Below are positions 31,454-39,385 of a stretch of 42,341 nt of DNA, one piece after another. The position numbers were made by a program, and so were the translations under genes. Location: positions 1-42,341 of the forward strand of contig CAOTKV010000017.1 in the NCBI GenBank assembly GCA_948530865.1, read 5' to 3'. The DNA is from an uncultured Clostridia bacterium (GTDB lineage Bacteria; Bacillota; Clostridia; TANB77; CAG-508). Below the pieces are notes generated by a model. That model saw only the letters and a program-made list of their open reading frames with translations. It was not told where the DNA came from and did not search any database. Within the stretch, counting starts at the first letter, position 1. Each line of letters opens with the position of its first letter.

Positions 31454-31663
31454 TTATTCTAACTCCTCTGCTATTTCATATAATCTATTTCGTACATTAC
31501 GTGTTATTCTTACTGTATTTATATAATCATCTGTATTTGCTACATTTTCTTTTACACCAATTACTCCTTTTATTTGCATTATTGCTGATTTTATTTTTTC
31601 TATATCATCTTCTCTATAATTTTTGTCTAAAGCTACTACAAAGCCTTTTACTCTATCACTCAA
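31454..31663 (-). CDS. Conserved-type small early protein, 69 aa
   Basis: VKGFVVALDKNYREDDIEKIKSAI, then a strand-helix pattern ending ITRNVRNRLYEIAEELE. The beta-alpha arrangement with a central GVKENV loop looks like a ferredoxin-like small fold. I recall similar proteins in early regions of many phages, without a known function. Its ATG follows the previous stop by 5 bases. Confidence 0.65.
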   Translation of the reverse strand: MSDRVKGFVVALDKNYREDDIEKIKSAIMQIKGVIGVKENVANTDDYINTVRITRNVRNRLYEIAEELE

Positions 31664-31668
31664 TTAAA

Positions 31669-31893
31669 TCACTCCTCTACTTTCTCTACTATATTCGCTT
31701 GGATTAAATCTTGAATATACATTTCAGTATCATATCTATTATTTTGTGTTGGTATTTCTATTATTTTTGTATCTTCTCTTATTTGAACTCTATCTCTTCT
31801 ATAATAATTTACATTTCCTGAATAGTACTTATATTTATTAAATCCAAACTTTTCTAATTCTTTTAAATCTACTTCATCTTTTATTTTATACAT
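31669..31893 (-). CDS. Small hypothetical protein, 74 aa
   Basis: Starts MYKIKDEVDLKELEKFGFN, then a Tyr-rich middle (YYSGNVNYYRRDR) and ends VEKVEE. The stop codon of the upstream gene and this start share a base, which indicates coupling. No family is recognised. Function unknown. Confidence 0.6.
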   Translation of the reverse strand: MYKIKDEVDLKELEKFGFNKYKYYSGNVNYYRRDRVQIREDTKIIEIPTQNNRYDTEMYIQDLIQANIVEKVEE

Positions 31894-32102
31894 TAGCGTT
31901 CCTCTCCTATTTCTATGACTATCTTTTTATCTGAATATATAAAGAAATTTGTTATATGTAAGTCTCCAAAAGGTTTTATATATTTATTCTCTACATTATT
32001 TACATTAAATTCTATTAAATTATTATTGTTTTCTCTTATTTCAATAATTAAATATTCCTTCAAATCATCTCTATATAAATTTATTAAGTCTTTTACTTTC
32101 AT
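31893..32102 (-). CDS. Small hypothetical protein, 69 aa
   Basis: Alpha-beta protein with an acidic N-terminus (MKVKDLINLYRDDLKEY) and a Asn-rich middle (ENNNNLIEFN) ending in strands (FFIYSDKKIVIEIG). It abuts both neighbours. The 'KVKDLI' start recalls other small early phage proteins. Function unknown. Confidence 0.6.
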   Translation of the reverse strand: MKVKDLINLYRDDLKEYLIIEIRENNNNLIEFNVNNVENKYIKPFGDLHITNFFIYSDKKIVIEIGEER

Positions 32103-32459
32103 TTACTCTTCCTCCAATAGTTCTTTAAAACTTTTCTTTTTATGTTCTAATTCCTCAAGCTCTATTTCCATTTTATAAATATATTCTTCATTTAAGTCTA
32201 TTTCTGTTTCAGTTCCTGCCTCTGCATTTTCGTTTAATGTTTTACTTATTTCTGATTTTAAATAATTTATTCTTTTTTCTATTTTATCAATCTTTTCTTT
32301 TACTTTATCTTTACTTATACTGTTTTCTAGTTCTTGTAAAAGTATTTTTATTGATTCCGCTTTTAAATAATTAATATTTCTTAAATTAATATTAGGGCAT
32401 TTGGTATCAAATGTTTTCATCATTATTCTTGAATATTCTTTAGCTTCTTCTAACTTCAT
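32103..32459 (-). CDS. Coiled-coil hypothetical protein, 118 aa
   Basis: Residues 45-118 form an almost continuous coiled coil (IDKIEKRINYLKSEI, then YIYKMEIELEELEHKKK). The N-terminus is helical (EEAKEYSRIMMKTF). It is adjacent to both neighbours, with no gap downstream. A structural or nucleic-acid-bridging role is possible, but nothing shows it. Confidence 0.6.
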   Translation of the reverse strand: MKLEEAKEYSRIMMKTFDTKCPNINLRNINYLKAESIKILLQELENSISKDKVKEKIDKIEKRINYLKSEISKTLNENAEAGTETEIDLNEEYIYKMEIELEELEHKKKSFKELLEEE

Positions 32460-32463
32460 TTAT

Positions 32464-32775
32464 TTATCCTTCCTCTACATTTCCATACATTTTTATATAT
32501 TTATCAACATCTAATTTTAAAATTATTTTTTTGACTTCTTTTTCTGTAATTAATTCAATTCTTTCTTCTAAATCCATAAATTTCTCTTCTTTATCCCCTG
32601 TATGAATATGCAAAAAATATGAATTTTTTCTTGTTTTATAAATATCAATGTTTCTCCAGCAATGCATTGTTATAGTATTGCTCCAAAATACTGGCTGTGG
32701 TTCATTTCTTAAATAATCAAAAATTTTTTCTGATTTTTCTGTATCATATAATTTATTTTCTATTATAGCTTTCAT
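32464..32775 (-). CDS. Hypothetical protein, 103 aa
   Basis: Small alpha/beta protein (IIENKLYDTEKSEKIFDYL, FWSNTITMHCWRNIDIYKT) with Trp and His in the central strand. It starts one base after the upstream gene. No domain is recognised. It belongs to the early small-gene region. Confidence 0.6.
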   Translation of the reverse strand: MKAIIENKLYDTEKSEKIFDYLRNEPQPVFWSNTITMHCWRNIDIYKTRKNSYFLHIHTGDKEEKFMDLEERIELITEKEVKKIILKLDVDKYIKMYGNVEEG

Positions 32776-33081
32776 TTAGTCCTCCTTAAATAATTTTTCT
32801 AGTTTTTCAACTTTTACATATTTTACTAATTCCATATATGTTGTATCACTTGGAAATTCTGCATTTCCTTCAAACCATGCATTAAAATCATATTCTATTA
32901 AATGTTTAACACCATCTACTATCTTTTTATATTTCTTTAATTCATTTAGTACATTTTCTATCGCTTTAACATAAGCTGGTTTTACTATTTCTAGTTTTCC
33001 ATCTATATTTCTATATGATTCTGTTCCTGTTTCACATATATCTTCTAATATCTTTATATCTTCTTCTATATTATTTGCCAT
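32776..33081 (-). CDS. Helical early protein, 101 aa
   Basis: I place the start at MANNIEEDI, where GGAAGGAG lies upstream; an in-frame start 19 codons earlier overlaps a separate small peptide. The protein is helical and acidic (EDICETGTESYRNID, AIENVLNELKKYK). A similar 'ETGTESYRNI' string is common in small phage early proteins. Function unknown. Confidence 0.65.
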   Translation of the reverse strand: MANNIEEDIKILEDICETGTESYRNIDGKLEIVKPAYVKAIENVLNELKKYKKIVDGVKHLIEYDFNAWFEGNAEFPSDTTYMELVKYVKVEKLEKLFKED

Positions 33082-33149
33082 CTTTTTCTCCTTCCGCAAT
33101 AAGGACATTCTACCTCTAAAGGTACATTTTCCATCCAATCTTGATACAT
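33066..33149 (-). CDS. Very short CxxC peptide, 27 aa
   Basis: MYQDWMENVPLEVE is followed by CPYCG and a basic tail, the first half of a zinc ribbon. It has an AGGAGAAT site 6 bases upstream and overlaps the start of the next gene. I judge it translated because of the site and the zinc-knuckle pattern, but size alone makes it uncertain. Confidence 0.35.
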   Translation of the reverse strand: MYQDWMENVPLEVECPYCGRRKRWQII

Positions 33150-33158
33150 ATTATTCTC

Positions 33159-33590
33159 CTATTCTGTTGCAGGTAACATTGTATCGTTATCTGCATAATT
33201 TCCACTTTCTAATAGCTCTGGGTTATCATGTATGTTTCCTATTACTTCTATAAAAACATCATAAAGTGGTTGCTGTTCTTCAAGATTTACAAAGTACCCT
33301 AAATAATTTTCATCAAAAACAACTAATCCTATTTCTTCTCCACTTCTTACTATGTCTCCTGTATACACTTTATTTCCTTTACTGTCTTTTTCTCCTGTAT
33401 ATTGTCCTACTGTTTCTGGGTCTAATTTAGGACTTTGACAAGTATTCAATTCTATAAGTCCATCAGGTTTTGGTGTGTAATCTTTAGTTATAATATACAT
33501 ATTCCCTACTGTATCTTGTAATAAATCTCCATAAAACCATTCTTCAGTATCTTCATTTCTTATTTTTCCTCTAAACTCTATTTCTCTCAT
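33159..33590 (-). CDS. YopX family protein, 143 aa
   Basis: The N-terminal MREIEFRGKIRNEDTEEWFYGDLL, then VGQYTGEKDSKGNKVYTGDIV and VIGNIHDNPELLE are the YopX family signatures, named after a B. subtilis SPbeta prophage protein. YopX proteins are widespread in phage early regions; their biochemical role is unknown. The protein has the usual family length. Confidence 0.92.
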   Translation of the reverse strand: MREIEFRGKIRNEDTEEWFYGDLLQDTVGNMYIITKDYTPKPDGLIELNTCQSPKLDPETVGQYTGEKDSKGNKVYTGDIVRSGEEIGLVVFDENYLGYFVNLEEQQPLYDVFIEVIGNIHDNPELLESGNYADNDTMLPATE

Positions 33591-33599
33591 ATTACTCTC

Positions 33600-33725
33600 C
33601 TAAATCATTATTTGAATTATTAAAAATATTAATGCTATACGTCTTACTTTTTTATTTTCTGCAACGAAAATTATTTCACAATGAAGTAATACTAATATCA
33701 TTAATAGTGCTTTTATTTCTATCAT
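33600..33725 (-). CDS. Small membrane protein, 41 aa
   Basis: MIEIKALLMILVLLHCEIIF is a single membrane segment, followed by a short charged loop (NKKVRR) and a second hydrophobic stretch. It fits between the lipoprotein and YopX genes with gaps of 2 and 9 bases. The function is unknown. Confidence 0.5.
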   Translation of the reverse strand: MIEIKALLMILVLLHCEIIFVAENKKVRRIALIFLIIQIMI

Positions 33726-33727
33726 CT

Positions 33728-34123
33728 CTAATCCTCACTTATTATCGTTATAAGTTGTATCATCTGAGGTTGATAATTTACCTCATAATGGTACTTATCT
33801 ACATAACAACCACTTACATCTTCTACACAATAGATTGTCCATTCATTTAAATATATAAAATGTTTCTTATATTTTCCCTGCTCTGTTTCTACTATTATTT
33901 CTAATTCATTATTCACATTATTTTGTAATGAAAAATTTCCTATTAATTCAAATATTGGCTTATCTGTTCTTGCATTTATTACTGATATTCTTCTCGTTAC
34001 ATTAAAATTATCTGCTTGTTGTCTTATATTATTTGATACTCTATCAGCTTGAGTACACCCACTTAATATAAACATCATTCCTATCATTACTATTATTAAT
34101 ATTGTTAATTTTATTTTTTTCAT
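33728..34123 (-). CDS. Phage beta-sandwich lipoprotein, 131 aa
   Basis: The signal peptide (KKIKLTILIIVMIGMMF) ends in a lipobox LSGC, so Cys23 is lipidated. The rest (ADRVSNNIRQQADNFNVTRRISV, INARTDKPIFELIG, YHYEVNYQPQMI) is the beta-sandwich lipoprotein found in many phages. It is anchored outside the membrane. Phage lipoproteins of the Ltp kind block superinfection, which is a possible role here. Expression from the early operon fits action at the cell surface after infection. Confidence 0.85.
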   Translation of the reverse strand: MKKIKLTILIIVMIGMMFILSGCTQADRVSNNIRQQADNFNVTRRISVINARTDKPIFELIGNFSLQNNVNNELEIIVETEQGKYKKHFIYLNEWTIYCVEDVSGCYVDKYHYEVNYQPQMIQLITIISED

Positions 34124-34127
34124 ATCT

Positions 34128-34571
34128 CTACTCCATTCCTAATTCTTTCAAAGTATATCTCTTTTCTAATTCCATATTCTTATACATTTTATCTTTTTTA
34201 AAATTTGGAAGACAAAAGTTATTTGTAATACTGTAACAAGAAATATTTATGAAGTAAGAATTATCATTGAAAGCATTTTTGGTTATATATTTAACTTCAT
34301 TTTTAAATGGTTTTATTAAATTATTTAAATATTCTTTCTCTTTTTCATCTAATATCTCGGTTTCTTTTTCATATACTGTATACCAACCATTGGTACCTAT
34401 TCTTTCTATTTTTAAAACTTCTTTAAATTCTTTATTACTATCTGTTACAATTCTTGTTACTTTATTCTTTACTTCTTCTGTCTTAAAATCATAAAAACTT
34501 CTAGGACTAATAATTTGTTTTATTTGTATATATGTAATTCTGTCTCCTACTTGTATATCTAATTTTTTCAT
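34128..34571 (-). CDS. Hypothetical protein, 147 aa
   Basis: Alpha/beta protein starting MKKLDIQVGDRITYIQIKQ, with a beta N-terminal half and a helical middle (LDEKEKEYLNNLIKPF). The start codon follows the macro-domain gene by 1 base. No family is recognised. It may be partner or accessory to the macro-domain protein, which is only inferred from coupling. Confidence 0.6.
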   Translation of the reverse strand: MKKLDIQVGDRITYIQIKQIISPRSFYDFKTEEVKNKVTRIVTDSNKEFKEVLKIERIGTNGWYTVYEKETEILDEKEKEYLNNLIKPFKNEVKYITKNAFNDNSYFINISCYSITNNFCLPNFKKDKMYKNMELEKRYTLKELGME

Positions 34572-34572
34572 T

Positions 34573-35018
34573 TTATACCTCCAATTTATATAAACTTACA
34601 TTATAACCTTTAAATACTCTATTTATAATATCTAAAACTATCTCCCAATCACCATTGGCTATTCCGCAACCAATTTTAAATGGCATAGCTACCGTTAATT
34701 TTTCTTGTTCAGCAAAATTTCTTATTTTAGTTAACGCTATATCCAATGCATTATAACTTGTAGTAAAACTTTTATATTGTGAAAATACATTAGCTATATA
34801 CTTACCTTTTTCTTTTGTTAAATCTACTTTTCCATATAATTTTTCAAATGAAAAATTATGTTTTTTACAAAATTCTTTATATTCTTTTTCTGTTTTGGGG
34901 TATTTTTCTGCTATTTGCTTTGCTACTCCTCCGCCCGCATTATTCCATCTACATTCACTTGATGTACAATTATATTCTCATTACCTTTCAATAAATCACC
35001 GTTTTTAATTATTATCAT
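34573..35018 (-). pseudogene. Macro-domain (Appr-1''-p processing-like) protein with frameshift
   Basis: The 5' frame gives MIIIKNGDLLKGNENIIVHQVN; the other frame continues C-RWNNAGGGVAKQIAEKYP and ends ALDIALTKIRN, MPFKIGCGIANGDWEIVL. Together these are the conserved blocks of macro domains that bind or hydrolyse ADP-ribose derivatives. One missing T near 34953 breaks the frame. If intact it could remove ADP-ribose from proteins or DNA, for example to counter ADP-ribosylating defence or toxin systems. That use is inference. Confidence 0.75.
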
Positions 35019-35982
35019 TTGATTCTCTCCTTTTTGCTAATATTTTGCCATATACTCCACATTCTTTTAAAGGAACTTCTCTTAATACTTTTATTTCAGA
35101 TGTTCTAACCTTTCCGTTTGTATTTTCTGGCATTACTATATTTGATATTTTAGTTTCAACTTCAAGAATTGCTAAATCTTCCCAATCATCTCCAAATTGC
35201 AAAGCCCAATTTAAATGTGCAATGTGTATTCCATAACTGCAATCATCATATATATCAGTATCGCATTCTTCTTGTTTCTTTTCCCCTATTTTGTATGTAA
35301 AATTACTTCTATAATCTGATCTATATATTCCTTCTTCATCTTTTCTAACAGCTTTATAAAATATTGCTTTAGTTTTAGTGTGTTTTATACCGTAAAAATT
35401 CATAAATTCTTCAATATTTTTTGGCATATATACTTTTCTTGCATTTCCAGATATTTGTATTCTAACATTTTCTTGACTTTCATTTTGCCTATCTACTACT
35501 TGACTATTTCCTCCAGCTACAACTGAACTGTATCCCCAAGCTTCAACTGAACTGTTTTCCCAAGCTACAACTGAACTGTTTTCCCTAGCTACAACTGAAC
35601 TGTATCCCCTAGCTACAACTGAACTGTTTTCCCTAGCTTCAACTGAACTGTTTTCCCAAGCTACAACTGAACTGTTTTCCCTAGCTTCAACTGAACTGTA
35701 TCCCCTAGCTACAACTGAACTGTTTTCCCTAGCTTCAACTGAACTGTTTTCCCTAGCTTCAACTGAACTGTTTTCCCTAGCTACAACTGAACTGTGTCCT
35801 CTAGCTACAACTGAACTGTGTCCCCTAGCTACAACTGAACCTATATATTTTTTGTTTACTATTGCTCTATTCCAATATGTACCAAATTCAATATATATAA
35901 TTCCTTCAAAATCCTCTGGTATATCATCTAGTTCTTTTTGACTTTTTACTATAATTTCATCTAAATTTTTATAATCTACCAT
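35005..35982 (-). CDS. Repeat protein (15 SSVxAxxx units) with C-terminal DUF7666-like domain
   Basis: Residues about 48-165 hold about 15 tandem 8-residue units of the form SSV(V/E)A(R/W)(E/G)(N/H/Y). The regular Ser-Val-Ala spacing suggests a beta-solenoid. The C-terminal part (about 190-320: FYKAVRKDEEGIYRSDY, CSYGIHIAHLNWALQFG, REVPLKECG) resembles the phage DUF7666 domain. The repeats are almost identical at DNA level, so length may vary between strains. The ending overlaps the macro-domain gene. Function unknown. Confidence 0.75.
   Translation of the reverse strand: MVDYKNLDEIIVKSQKELDDIPEDFEGIIYIEFGTYWNRAIVNKKYIGSVVARGHSSVVARGHSSVVARENSSVEARENSSVEARENSSVVARGYSSVEARENSSVVAWENSSVEARENSSVVARGYSSVVARENSSVVAWENSSVEAWGYSSVVAGGNSQVVDRQNESQENVRIQISGNARKVYMPKNIEEFMNFYGIKHTKTKAIFYKAVRKDEEGIYRSDYRSNFTYKIGEKKQEECDTDIYDDCSYGIHIAHLNWALQFGDDWEDLAILEVETKISNIVMPENTNGKVRTSEIKVLREVPLKECGVYGKILAKRRESNDNN
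35482..35841. repeat. Tandem 24-bp coding repeats
   Basis: About fifteen 24-bp units, with core AACTGAACTG, lie in frame within the repeat protein. Differences between units fall mainly in two variable positions. Such repeats can gain or lose units by slippage without breaking the frame. Confidence 0.85.
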
Positions 35983-35983
35983 T

Positions 35984-36112
35984 TTATTTTCTCTCCTTCA
36001 TTTCTTCTTTATAAATTTCACATAATTGTTTTAATTCATCTATATTATCCTGTGCCAAACCAATGCAACCAAGACAATATCCTTTGTTGAAAACCTCACA
36101 TTTTCCTTTCAT
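35984..36112 (-). CDS. Small Cys-containing protein, 42 aa
   Basis: Starts MKGKCEVFNKGYCLGCIGLAQ with a CxxC pair, followed by a helix ending KEEMKERK. It may bind zinc. It ends one base before the repeat-protein ATG and starts right after the winged-helix gene. No family is recognised; its isolation and site suggest a real small gene. Confidence 0.5.
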   Translation of the reverse strand: MKGKCEVFNKGYCLGCIGLAQDNIDELKQLCEIYKEEMKERK

Positions 36113-36394
36113 TTAAACCTCTACTTTCTCATATACAGCTACCATTTTGCCAGTATAATCACATTTCTTTTTATCTATTACTTTAACTTTACCAAATCTT
36201 TCAAGTTCAGTTAAACGCGGAGCTGTCGTATTCCTTTCTGTTGTATTTGTATATCCTAATTCGTAAAGCTCTATTGAAATTTCTTTAGCTGTTTTTGGCT
36301 TGTCTAATCTATCTAAAATTTGTTCATATCGTTTTTGTCTTTTTTCTTTTATATCCTCGAAACTTAATTGTCGAGTTTCTTTAGTCGTTATCAT
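36113..36394 (-). CDS. Winged-helix DNA-binding protein, 93 aa
   Basis: Residues 25-93 (RYEQILDRLDKPKTAKEIS, NTTAPRLTELERFGKVKVID, YTGKMVAVYEKVEV) have a winged helix-turn-helix layout: AKEIS helix, recognition helix with TAPRLTELE, and wing. Similar small proteins occur near phage replication genes. It may be a regulator of the early operon. Confidence 0.65.
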   Translation of the reverse strand: MITTKETRQLSFEDIKEKRQKRYEQILDRLDKPKTAKEISIELYELGYTNTTERNTTAPRLTELERFGKVKVIDKKKCDYTGKMVAVYEKVEV

Positions 36395-36400
36395 CTGTAA

Positions 36401-36598
36401 TCACTCCTTATCTTTCAAACCTTCTTTTGCACAATTCTCTGGTATTCTTTTCTTTGTGCAACCGTTATTGTAAAATTTGCATTTCTTACACATTTTCTGT
36501 GTGTAATGATAATTTAAACTATCTATTACTGCTTTTGCATCTTCACTTTGAATTTTATGTGTTGTTACTTGTCTTCTTATCTTTTCCCAATCACTCAT
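36401..36598 (-). CDS. Small zinc-binding-type protein, 65 aa
   Basis: A helical N-terminus is followed by KMCKKCKFYNNGCTKKRIPENC, with four cysteines of a zinc knuckle. It lies between the replication initiator and the winged-helix gene. Function unknown. Confidence 0.6.
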   Translation of the reverse strand: MSDWEKIRRQVTTHKIQSEDAKAVIDSLNYHYTQKMCKKCKFYNNGCTKKRIPENCAKEGLKDKE

Positions 36599-36613
36599 AA
36601 TCTTCTCCTTTGT

Positions 36614-37294
36614 TTAATTTTCGTATATATCTTCTAAATCATCAAAATATTTTAGTACTTCTTCTTTTTCGTCATTACTATTTTTTTGACTTTTTTGCTT
36701 ATCTATTACCCAGCTTAAAATTGCTCTATAATCACTTTTATAAGATTTGCCACAAGCACCTTTATAATTATCAAGAACTTTAATACATTGGTCTGCAAAT
36801 TCTTTTCCATAAGTGCTTACTAACTTTTCGTATTCAGCATTGGTCATAGAAACAAATTCAGCAAAGTGTATTTTCTCTTCTTCCTTTTTCCCTTTAGAAT
36901 CCTTTTTACTATTATTTTTATTTATAATTATATTTTCATTTATATTTACATTTTCCATATGTTCTTCATATGAATTACATATGTTTTTCATATCTTCTTC
37001 ACATGTTTCTTTTTTTCTTCTATTATTTCTCCTGCTTTCAGAATAAGCCTTTCTTTTATTTGTTTCATTTTCTAGTCTTTCATTATAGTAGTTTCCTTCT
37101 TCATCTTTTAGAAATTTTGAGAATATATCTTCATCATATGTTTTACATATGTTTAACATATCTTTTTCTTTAAGATGTCCTTTTTGATGTTGCAAACATA
37201 GTAGTTTTATATACTGTCCTATTTGTTCATCTGTCATCAATAAAGTTCCAGAAAGAAAATCACTACTATAAAATAGAAATGCTGGGTCTTTCAC
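36614..37294 (-). CDS. Replication initiator-like protein (DUF1376 + DnaD-like C-terminus), 226 aa
   Basis: Residues 1-100 (DPAFLFYSSDFLSGTLLMTDEQIGQYIKLL) match DUF1376-type phage replication proteins. Asn/Lys-rich linkers follow, then residues 150-210 (YEKLVSTYGKEFADQCIKVLDNYKG, KSYKSDYRAILSWVIDK) resemble DnaD/RepO C-terminal parts that load the host helicase. No phage helicase is visible, so host DnaB use is inferred. It overlaps the HNH-like gene by 4 bases. Confidence 0.85.
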   Translation of the reverse strand: MKDPAFLFYSSDFLSGTLLMTDEQIGQYIKLLCLQHQKGHLKEKDMLNICKTYDEDIFSKFLKDEEGNYYNERLENETNKRKAYSESRRNNRRKKETCEEDMKNICNSYEEHMENVNINENIIINKNNSKKDSKGKKEEEKIHFAEFVSMTNAEYEKLVSTYGKEFADQCIKVLDNYKGACGKSYKSDYRAILSWVIDKQKSQKNSNDEKEEVLKYFDDLEDIYEN

Positions 37295-37743
37295 ATAAAA
37301 CCTCCTTTCTGCAAATCTAGGTAACTCTTACCTATTAACTGTATAAATTCTTCTCTGCTGTATTTTTTCTCATATTCCTGTTGTGTTTCTTTTTTCATTT
37401 TTTCTATTTCTTTTTCACTATCATGGCATTTTCTACAAATAAGTTTTACAAATCCATACTTGATACTTCTTTGTCTATTACTTCCTCCATAAACTTCGTG
37501 TGGATCAAGTCTATATGAATACTGTTTGCAATTTTGACATATTCCTTTTTTTACTATGTTCTTATCTCTTTCTTTTTCTAATTTAATAAGTTTTTTAGAT
37601 TTCTTTTTCATAGTTTTATATTCACGAGGCTCGATTTCTAGGCACTTTTTACAATCATCATAAGTAATTTGCTGTCTGTTCTTTCTGCAATACCAAAAAC
37701 CTTGTTTTCGATAATTTCTATGTGTTATGTATTTACATTTCAT
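37291..37743 (-). CDS. HNH-like zinc protein (NinG-type), 150 aa
   Basis: An N-terminal Cys cluster (FWYCRKNRQQITYDDCKKC) is followed by ICQNCKQYSYRLDPHEVYGGSNRQRSI and LICRKCHDSEKEIEK, a two-zinc-ribbon HNH layout with the conserved H-x-Y-G-G/S and CRKCH. The pattern is that of NinG or DUF968-type phage nucleases in replication-recombination regions. The C-terminal YSREEFIQLIGKSYL helix is common in NinG-type proteins. It likely acts on branched or replicating DNA. Confidence 0.7.
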   Translation of the reverse strand: MKCKYITHRNYRKQGFWYCRKNRQQITYDDCKKCLEIEPREYKTMKKKSKKLIKLEKERDKNIVKKGICQNCKQYSYRLDPHEVYGGSNRQRSIKYGFVKLICRKCHDSEKEIEKMKKETQQEYEKKYSREEFIQLIGKSYLDLQKGGFM

Positions 37744-38079
37744 TTACACACCTTCTATCATTCTTATTTGTCTTTGCTCTTCTATCGCTAATCTATACCA
37801 ACTTCTGCAAGTAATATGTAACTCTTGGAGTTGTCTATATTTTTGATAAGCCCAATTACCAAAATCGGTTTTATTAACTCCACATTCTTGTCCTATTTTA
37901 CTTGCCATAGATTGAATTTCACTCCATCTACTAGCTAATAACCACGTATCTATTGTTAGCTGATTTAATTCTTCTGGGTTTTCCATCTGTACTTTTTGGA
38001 ATCTCTTAGCTAATTCCTTATATTGGTTGTAGTCTTCTTGGCATATTTTTTCAAATTCACTTTTGTTCATATTTGCCAT
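37744..38079 (-). CDS. Hypothetical early protein, 111 aa
   Basis: Helical, with regular Gln/Trp residues (LASRWSEIQSMASKIGQEC, YQKYRQLQELHITCRSWYR). It lies between the annealing-like protein and the HNH gene and has a GGTGAA-type site. No family is recognised. The place in the replication module suggests a DNA-related role. Confidence 0.6.
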   Translation of the reverse strand: MANMNKSEFEKICQEDYNQYKELAKRFQKVQMENPEELNQLTIDTWLLASRWSEIQSMASKIGQECGVNKTDFGNWAYQKYRQLQELHITCRSWYRLAIEEQRQIRMIEGV

Positions 38080-38087
38080 AATTTCAC

Positions 38088-38771
38088 CTACTTTTTAAGT
38101 GATAAATCATCACATATTGATTTATAATTTTTTAGTTCTATATCTTCAATTTTTGAATAACTATAATTAGATAAGATAATTCCAACAATTTCTTTAGATA
38201 TGTCATAAGCTTTTATAGCTTTATTTAGAGCTTTAATTTTTGTATTATCTATTTTTTCATTTGCTAAATCTTGTTCTTGATTTTCTTTTTGAGTATCTTC
38301 TGCTTCGCTATCACTCATAATTCCTGAATAAGCTAGTTTGCTTAATTTCAAAACTACTCTATCAAAACATCTTTTTAGTGCCATTGCATAAGGATAATCA
38401 TTCTTGCAATTTGTTGCTGAAACTTCTCCAACTTCAAATAATCCTTGTTCTTTATTACAATATTTAAAAACTAATTCGTTTTTATAACCATTTTCAATAA
38501 TTTCAACTGACTCTGGTTTAAATTTATCTTGCAAATTATCATTTATCTTTAAACAACCATTATGACTTAAAATTAAAGTTGTATATTGCATTTTTCCTGT
38601 TTTAGTTTCATTCATCAATATCCAAAAATCTGCTTGTGTTAATCCATATTGTTTATTTTCTATAAGTTCTATTGCTTTTTTCTTTGCTTCATTGTATTTA
38701 TGAGTTTGATAAACAGGTATATCTTTGCCTTGCTTTGCTGAATATTCATATTTTTTTTCATCAAATTCCAT
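38088..38771 (-). CDS. Possible single-strand-annealing-like early protein, 227 aa
   Basis: The motif YPYAMALKRCFDRVVLKLSKLAYSG followed by MSDSEAED resembles the conserved part of ERF/Sak-type proteins and of related uncharacterised phage proteins. Residues 25-110 are beta/alpha (ADFWILMNETKTGKMQYTT). The C-terminus is a helical regulatory extension. The position before replication genes fits a recombination mediator. A clear Rad52 or RecT signature is absent. Confidence 0.45.
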   Translation of the reverse strand: MEFDEKKYEYSAKQGKDIPVYQTHKYNEAKKKAIELIENKQYGLTQADFWILMNETKTGKMQYTTLILSHNGCLKINDNLQDKFKPESVEIIENGYKNELVFKYCNKEQGLFEVGEVSATNCKNDYPYAMALKRCFDRVVLKLSKLAYSGIMSDSEAEDTQKENQEQDLANEKIDNTKIKALNKAIKAYDISKEIVGIILSNYSYSKIEDIELKNYKSICDDLSLKK

Positions 38772-38773
38772 AT

Positions 38774-39025
38774 TTAAAAACCCTGTACCTTTCTATATTC
38801 AATTTCTCTTTCTTGTGTATCATCTTCGTAGTCTTCATTTTCTTCTACATCTTCTACTGTAAAATAACTATCTAATAAAACTTCTATCATTTCACTTTGT
38901 TCTGTTGCATGTTCTACTGTTTGAACTTCATCTAATTTAAAATGTAAACTTTCTTGTAAATAATCTATTGCTTCTTCTAAATCCATTTCTTTATTTATGT
39001 TTGAATTTAATCTATATATTTTCAC
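38774..39025 (-). CDS. Acidic hypothetical protein, 83 aa
   Basis: It has a helical N-terminus and an extremely acidic C-terminal half (VEDVEENEDYEDDTQ). It lies 2 bases before the annealing-like gene. DNA-mimic anti-defence proteins often look this acidic, but no other support is visible. Function unknown. Confidence 0.6.
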   Translation of the reverse strand: MKIYRLNSNINKEMDLEEAIDYLQESLHFKLDEVQTVEHATEQSEMIEVLLDSYFTVEDVEENEDYEDDTQEREIEYRKVQGF

Positions 39026-39100
39026 TTTTTGTCCTCCTTGACATCTTTAAAATATTATGTTAATATAATTAAAGAGCATAAAAATAAATTATTGTTCGAG

Positions 39101-39370
39101 TTAGCTTTGTTCTGGGGGGAACGTTTGGGCTAGCTCTTTTATTTTTCGTACTCTTGCTTGTTCATTTCCATATGATGTTCTTTCTGTTTCTAGTACTATT
39201 CTTTTAAACATATTGTCTCTGTCAGTTATTTGTTGTTCTAACTTTTTATTTTCTTGTTCTAAATCCTTTATGTACTTAAAATGTCCATATACTCTTCTTG
39301 GAACATATAAAATAAAATCTATTATTCCATTTCCAATATCTTGTACAAATTCTTCAAAACTATCTGACAT
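39101..39370 (-). CDS. Membrane-peripheral coiled-coil protein, 89 aa
   Basis: A short hydrophobic helix (GIIDFILYVPRRV) is followed by a coiled coil (YIKDLEQENKKLEQQI) and a basic C-terminus. The GIIDFIL segment is too short for a sure membrane span. It precedes an untranslated 75-base gap. Function unknown. Confidence 0.6.
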   Translation of the reverse strand: MSDSFEEFVQDIGNGIIDFILYVPRRVYGHFKYIKDLEQENKKLEQQITDRDNMFKRIVLETERTSYGNEQARVRKIKELAQTFPPEQS

Positions 39371-39385
39371 ATTCTTATCTCCTTT

